64,000 bases of DNA from Clostridia bacterium (GTDB lineage Bacteria > Bacillota > DSM-521 > Neomoorellales > SLTJ01), in contig SLTJ01000028.1 in NCBI GenBank assembly GCA_004347685.1, forward strand, positions 1 through 64,000. The letters run 5' to 3'. The first letter of the stretch is position 1. Each line of letters opens with the position of its first letter. The position numbers and the translations under genes are program-made. The notes beneath the pieces were generated by a model. It ran no database searches, had not been told where the DNA came from, and saw only the letters and a program-made list of their open reading frames with translations. Below are positions 60,706-64,000 of this stretch, piece after piece.

Positions 60706-61638
60706 GTATTTCGAGGAGAAAATCGCCCGGGCCTTCAGGGAAATCTACCCCAGGGGCCGGGCAGCGACGTGCCAGCCGAGGTACGGGAGCCAGCCTACCG
60801 GGAGAAGATCGAGCGGGCCTATCCATTTCACCCGGAGCTCATTGACGTCCTCCATGAGCGCTGGGGCTCCTTCCCCACCTTCCAGCGCACCCGAGGAGTC
60901 CTGCGGCTTTTGGCCCAGGCGGTGGCCGGGCTGTACAAAACCCGGCGCTTAAAGCTCGCGCTCCTGGACCCTGACTTGAAGTACGGCGACCAGGAAACCG
61001 ACCGGCTGGCCAAAGAACTGGTGCAAAACGCGGGCTCCACCTTCCGCATTTACCGCAACACCGTCTTTATCCTGGCCCTGGACGCCGGCACCTTCCAGGG
61101 CCTGGAAAAGCAGTTCCGGCGCTTCCTGGCCCTGAAGGACATTGCGGGCGATGCCGGGATAGCGCTCACAGCAGCGGCCCGGGAGGAGGTACAGAAGAGG
61201 CTGGAGCAGGCCGAAAAAGACCTGCCCTTTGTTATCCCGGCCGCCTACCGGCACCTGGCCTGCGAGCAGGGTACGGCCGGCGGCGAACGTCCCGCCATGG
61301 GCGGCGGGTACACATACCCCGGGGAGACCCCGGGCGGAACCGGCGTCATGCAAGGTAGGGAGCAGCAGGTAGCTCCAGTTAGCGGCGGCCGCCCAGCCCA
61401 GCCTTCTGCGGCCGTGGTGAAGCGGGTGGCCATCAGGGCCGCGGTGCCCCGGGACAAGCTCTCCCAGATCGTGGGCGGTGTCATCCGGCCCCTGAAGGTC
61501 CTGGGCGCCGAACCCGAAATTACCATAGAGATCAAGGCCGAGGCCGAGGGCGGCTTTGACCGAACCACCCTGGACAGTAAGGTCAAGGAGACCCTGCTGC
61601 AACTCGGGGCAAACATAGCCGAGTGGAAAGAAGAATGA
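60706..61638 (+). pseudogene. DUF499 protein fragment (anti-phage island type)
   Basis: The beginning (YFEEKIARAFREIYPRG) is one frame off; after about 60770 the frame MPAEVREPAYREKIERAYPF, HPELIDVLHERWGSFPTFQR and TRGVLRLLAQAV continues to the end (LGANIAEWKEE). This is the middle-to-C-terminal part of DUF499, an ATPase-like protein encoded with DUF1156 methylases and helicases in defence islands. The N-terminal ATPase portion is missing. Confidence 0.7.
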
Positions 61639-61710
61639 TCGGGCTGCGGATTGAAGTGGCTTCTCCTCTCCGAAAAATATTTTTGAACAGGTAGTTGTAT
61701 TTTAGGCTAA

Positions 61711-61728
61711 CTTATAATATCTTATAAG
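61711..61728. promoter_or_regulatory. Palindrome over the -10 of the toxin-antitoxin-like pair
   Basis: CTTATAA-TATC-TTATAAG is a perfect 7-bp inverted repeat that contains TATAAT (61713-61718). It lies 17 bp before the first gene and would let the HTH protein repress its own promoter. Confidence 0.55.
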
Positions 61729-61744
61729 AGGAGGAGAGGGGAGA

Positions 61745-62065
61745 ATGACCCCCTGGATAGTCATCCTCCGGAAGGCGGCAAAAGACCGGTCTTATATTAT
61801 TTCCAAACATGCCCACCAGAGGATGGGCGAACGGGACATTGCCGAACAAGACGTGGCCCGGTGCGCGGCCAGGGGTGAGGTGCTTGAGATTCAGGATCAC
61901 GGCCGGGACGTGAAGGTACTGGTCCGGGGGGTGGATAGCGAGGGCCGGGAATTTTACGTGGTAGCAGCCCTAAGATTTCCAGACCCGCCTGTCATAGTTA
62001 CCGTGGCCCGCTTCCGGGAGGAAGCGTGGAACGATTTGGGCCCCTTCAAGAAAAGGCGGAGGTGA
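61745..62065 (+). CDS. DUF4258-type protein, putative toxin
   Basis: 106 residues. SKHAHQRMGERDIAEQDVAR near residues 20-40 and ...VLVRGVDSEGREFYVVAALR match the DUF4258 fold, distantly related to RelE/MqsR-type ribonuclease toxins. ATG 61745 follows GGAGGAGAGGGG. It is translated just before, and 6 bp from, the zinc-finger/HTH gene, the toxin-antitoxin order of MqsRA. Toxicity is inferred from context. Confidence 0.7.
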   Translation: MTPWIVILRKAAKDRSYIISKHAHQRMGERDIAEQDVARCAARGEVLEIQDHGRDVKVLVRGVDSEGREFYVVAALRFPDPPVIVTVARFREEAWNDLGPFKKRRR

Positions 62066-62071
62066 TCAGCC

Positions 62072-62536
62072 GTGCAGTGCTATATCTGTGACGGCGAGAT
62101 GGAAAAGGTCAAGAAGGACGTGGAAACTACCTGGAAAGGGCGTACCATCGTCTTCCGGGGGATGGACGCCTGGGTATGCTCTTCCTGCGGAGAGGAAGCT
62201 TACGAGCCGGACGACGTTCGCCTGATGCAGGGTTTGATCCAGGGCACCCTGAACAAGCCTGAGTACCCGGAGGTCATGAATGTAGAAGAGGTGGCTGACC
62301 TCTTACGCGTCAGCAACCAGACGGTCTACAACCTGGTCAAAAGCGGCCGGCTGCCGGCCACCAAGATCGGCCGGGAGTGGCGGTTCTCCCGGGCTAGGAT
62401 CCAGGAGATGATAGCCGGTAGAACATCCGGGGAAGAAGCCGCGGGCCTAGCCGCCCGGCTGGACGAGGGCGACGAGATCTCCGCCAGTGACCGCGAGATA
62501 ATCGCCAGACACCTGGCCGAAATGGGCCAGGGTTAA
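62072..62536 (+). CDS. YgiT-type zinc finger fused to excisionase-type HTH, putative antitoxin
   Basis: 154 residues. The N-terminal YgiT/MqsA zinc finger has CYICDGEM and WVCSSCGEEAYEPDD (Cx2C...Cx2C). Residues about 70-115 are a MerR/excisionase helix-turn-helix (MNVEEVADLLRVSNQTVYNL, SGRLPATKIGREWRFSR). MqsA normally carries an XRE-type HTH, so the fusion is unusual. The acidic C-terminus may contact the toxin. GTG 62072 follows GGAGGTGA. Confidence 0.75.
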   Translation: MQCYICDGEMEKVKKDVETTWKGRTIVFRGMDAWVCSSCGEEAYEPDDVRLMQGLIQGTLNKPEYPEVMNVEEVADLLRVSNQTVYNLVKSGRLPATKIGREWRFSRARIQEMIAGRTSGEEAAGLAARLDEGDEISASDREIIARHLAEMGQG

Positions 62537-62810
62537 GGGGGTAAGGAATGTTCCACGGGCAAAATCCTTTCCAGCAAATACTGTCTGACAAACTCATTAT
62601 ACCACGGGTTATACCACGGGCAGAAGGCAGGGGAAAGAAAAAAGTCCATGTTGACCAGTACTGACGCACGTTCAGAGCGGCCAAACCGTTTAGGCATCTG
62701 GGTTTTGCATGGCTCGCAGTGCGACAGAAATATTTTTCGCGGTCCTTAGAAGGCTTGAGATAGCTAGAGGATAAAAGTCATGCGTCAGCACTGAAATCCG
62801 CATATTATGC
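62537..62810. other. Intergenic region between toxin-antitoxin pair and rpoB promoter
   Basis: No gene found. A short direct repeat TTATACCACGGG occurs twice in tandem at about 62597-62620, with a related TTCCACGGGC at 62552. Otherwise nothing recognisable. Confidence 0.4.
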
Positions 62811-62839
62811 TTGACATGCCAGTATGGGTATGGTATCAT
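62811..62839 (+). promoter_or_regulatory. Promoter of rpoB
   Basis: TTGACA (62811-62816) and TATCAT (62834-62839), 17-bp spacer. The gene is separated from rplL here and therefore needs its own promoter. Confidence 0.8.
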
Positions 62840-62917
62840 AACGAATTGGCATCAGTGTGATGAATAAATGGTGGCCTATGCAGGTAATAATAGGTAGATA
62901 AGGGGCCAGGTTGTCAT

Positions 62918-62954
62918 AGAGCAAAGCAAGGCACCGTAGCTTTGCTCTTGCCTT
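62918..62954 (+). promoter_or_regulatory. Leader hairpin of rpoB
   Basis: AGAGCAAAGC (62918-62927) and GCTTTGCTCT (62939-62948) form a perfect 10-bp stem. The loop segment AAGGCA could instead pair with TGCCTT just after the stem, a mutually exclusive structure. Only TTTCTC follows, so a strong terminator is not evident; an attenuator or mRNA-stability role is possible. Confidence 0.5.
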
Positions 62955-62991
62955 TCTCAAAAACTCTTATTCTCTTGGGGGGAATGGGTTA

Positions 62992-64000
62992 GTGAGCTAT
63001 CCTTACCCGGTCAAGACCGGCAAGAGGGAACGCTACAGTTTCGCCCGCATTGAGGAAGTTCTTGAGATCCCTAACCTGATTGAGGTGCAGAAGAAGTCTT
63101 ACCAGTGGTTTATTGAGACCGGATTGCGGGAAACCTTCCGGGATATCTCCCCTATTCAGGATTTCACCGGCAGCCTGCTTCTGGAGTTTGTTGACTACAA
63201 TCTCGGCGAACCCAAGTATACCGTCGAAGCCTGCAAGGAAAGAGACATGACCTATGCCGCCCCCCTAAGAGTGAAAGTACGCCTGATAAACCGTGATACC
63301 GGCGAAGTCAAGGAACAAGAGGTCTTTATGGGAGATTTTCCCTTAATGACCGAAGAAGGTACTTTTGTCATTAATGGCGCCGAGCGGGTAGTGGTCAGCC
63401 AGTTGGTGCGCTCACCCGGCGTATACTTCAGTACCAGTGTTGACCCTTCTGGGGCCAAAATTTACGGCGCCACCATCATTCCCAACCGGGGCGCCTGGCT
63501 TGAGTTTGAGACCGATGCCAATGGCAGCATCTCCGTCCGGGTGGACCGCACCCGGAAGATCCCGATGCCGGTGCTCCTGCGCGCTACTGGCTACAGCTCC
63601 ACCCTCACTATCACCGAACTCTTTAATGAAGATAGTCGCATCCAGTTGTCCCTGGAGAAAGACACCACCGATTCCACGGACGAGGCTCTGATTGAAATAT
63701 ATAAACGGCTGCGGCCCGGAGAACCTCCCACGGTGGAAAGCGCCCGTTCGTTACTGGATAGTTTATTCTTTGACCCCAAGCGCTATGACCTGGGGAACGT
63801 GGGGCGTTACAAGCTGCACAAGAAGTTGCAACACGGCGTCCTCTACGAGGAGGTCAACGGCCGGCAGCAGTTCATCCGCATCCTGGTGAAGGAAGATATT
63901 GTGGCCACCATTGCGCATATGCTCAAGCTCATGGATGGGGAGGTGGCTCCCGACGACATTGATCACCTGGGTAACCGGCGGCTGCGGTCGGTGGGGGAAC
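62992..64000 (+). CDS. rpoB: RNA polymerase beta subunit (5' part, runs off the window)
   Basis: 336 codons visible from GTG 62992, behind [66 protein letters not shown], and [17 protein letters not shown] are all highly conserved beta-subunit N-terminal motifs. The gene continues past the window end. It is normally cotranscribed with rplJL but here is separated from rplL by about 4.6 kb. Confidence 0.97.
   Translation, partial: MSYPYPVKTGKRERYSFARIEEVLEIPNLIEVQKKSYQWFIETGLRETFRDISPIQDFTGSLLLEFVDYNLGEPKYTVEACKERDMTYAAPLRVKVRLINRDTGEVKEQEVFMGDFPLMTEEGTFVINGAERVVVSQLVRSPGVYFSTSVDPSGAKIYGATIIPNRGAWLEFETDANGSISVRVDRTRKIPMPVLLRATGYSSTLTITELFNEDSRIQLSLEKDTTDSTDEALIEIYKRLRPGEPPTVESARSLLDSLFFDPKRYDLGNVGRYKLHKKLQHGVLYEEVNGRQQFIRILVKEDIVATIAHMLKLMDGEVAPDDIDHLGNRRLRSVGE

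Noticed and set aside
60402-60845. A 147-codon intact gene spanning the repeat and methylase/DUF499 junction
   Set aside because: The frame merely joins a repeat, a methylase fragment and an out-of-frame DUF499 start; no protein family has this layout.
62918-62954. H-type pseudoknot in the rpoB leader
   Set aside because: Loop-to-downstream pairing exists, but with zero-length connecting loops across a 10-bp stem it is sterically impossible; the two pairings can only be alternatives.

Overview
The window looks like a chromosomal segment of a GC-rich, anaerobic, endospore-forming Gram-positive bacterium (Clostridia in the broad Moorella / Desulfotomaculum sense). This rests on a gerA-type germination operon, a SleB/CwlJ-type LysM hydrolase, a SPOCS-LysM coat-type protein, a SCIFF peptide with its radical-SAM maturase, frequent GTG/TTG starts with strong Shine-Dalgarno sequences, a selenocysteine-encoding UGA and the usual tuf-rpmG-secE-nusG-rplKAJL order. 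Species identity cannot be read from the sequence alone.

Layout. 0.2-3.9 kb: a heat-shock operon (hspR-like, hsp20, clpB) with remnants of a second hsp20 and of a dnaJ-type gene. 4-9.7 kb: arsenate reductase on the minus strand, then a phosphate-uptake operon pstS-pstC-pstA-pstB-pstB behind 11-bp-spaced TTAACA repeats typical of a PhoP box. 9.8-16.5 kb: SCIFF peptide and maturase, a secreted LysM/G5/M23 peptidase, an isopropylmalate-dehydrogenase-like enzyme, an iron-sulfur protein behind a long Shine-Dalgarno-sequestering stem, and a minus-strand membrane-anchored thioredoxin whose first active-site cysteine is replaced by in-frame UGA followed by a bacterial SECIS hairpin. 17-30 kb: MFS transporter, sulfolactate genes comA/comB, a frameshifted methyltransferase, cell-envelope proteins, an XRE regulator, a SPOCS-LysM protein, a GAF-PAS-GGDEF-HD-GYP regulator and phoU. 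29-34.6 kb: ispE, a GntR regulator, a MobA-like nucleotidyltransferase, glmU, prs and the L25/CTC gene. 34.8-39.1 kb: gerAA-AB-AC and a small membrane protein. 39.2-44.3 kb: two tatA-type genes, tatC and a molybdate operon (modABC) behind a molybdenum-cofactor riboswitch with a visible terminator/antiterminator pair. Three copies of a ~135-bp repeat lie here, one flanked by a perfect 8-bp target duplication.

44.6-53.7 kb: sleB-like hydrolase, a copper-chaperone-like protein and a complete system-I cytochrome c maturation cluster (ccmE-F-H-I-like-A-B-C-D) with two related membrane proteins of unknown role; its CcmE has the cysteine-type Cx3Y haem motif. 53.8-64 kb: the translation/transcription cluster. 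Between rplL and rpoB, normally adjacent, lie about 4.6 kb of foreign, mostly decayed DNA: a helicase with internal deletions, a DUF1156 methylase fragment, a DUF499 fragment (the remains of an anti-phage island) and an apparently intact DUF4258 / YgiT-HTH toxin-antitoxin-like pair. rpoB starts beyond this with its own strong promoter and leader hairpin and runs off the window.

Functional links: pst genes and distant phoU serve phosphate homeostasis; Tat, molybdate uptake and cytochrome c maturation together point to exported, metal-cofactor respiratory enzymes; the selenoprotein thioredoxin may act in extracytoplasmic thiol chemistry. Heptanucleotide repeats of the GAGGTTG / GAAGTTA type occur in six gene junctions and in one place supply the Shine-Dalgarno sequence and start codon of gerAC.
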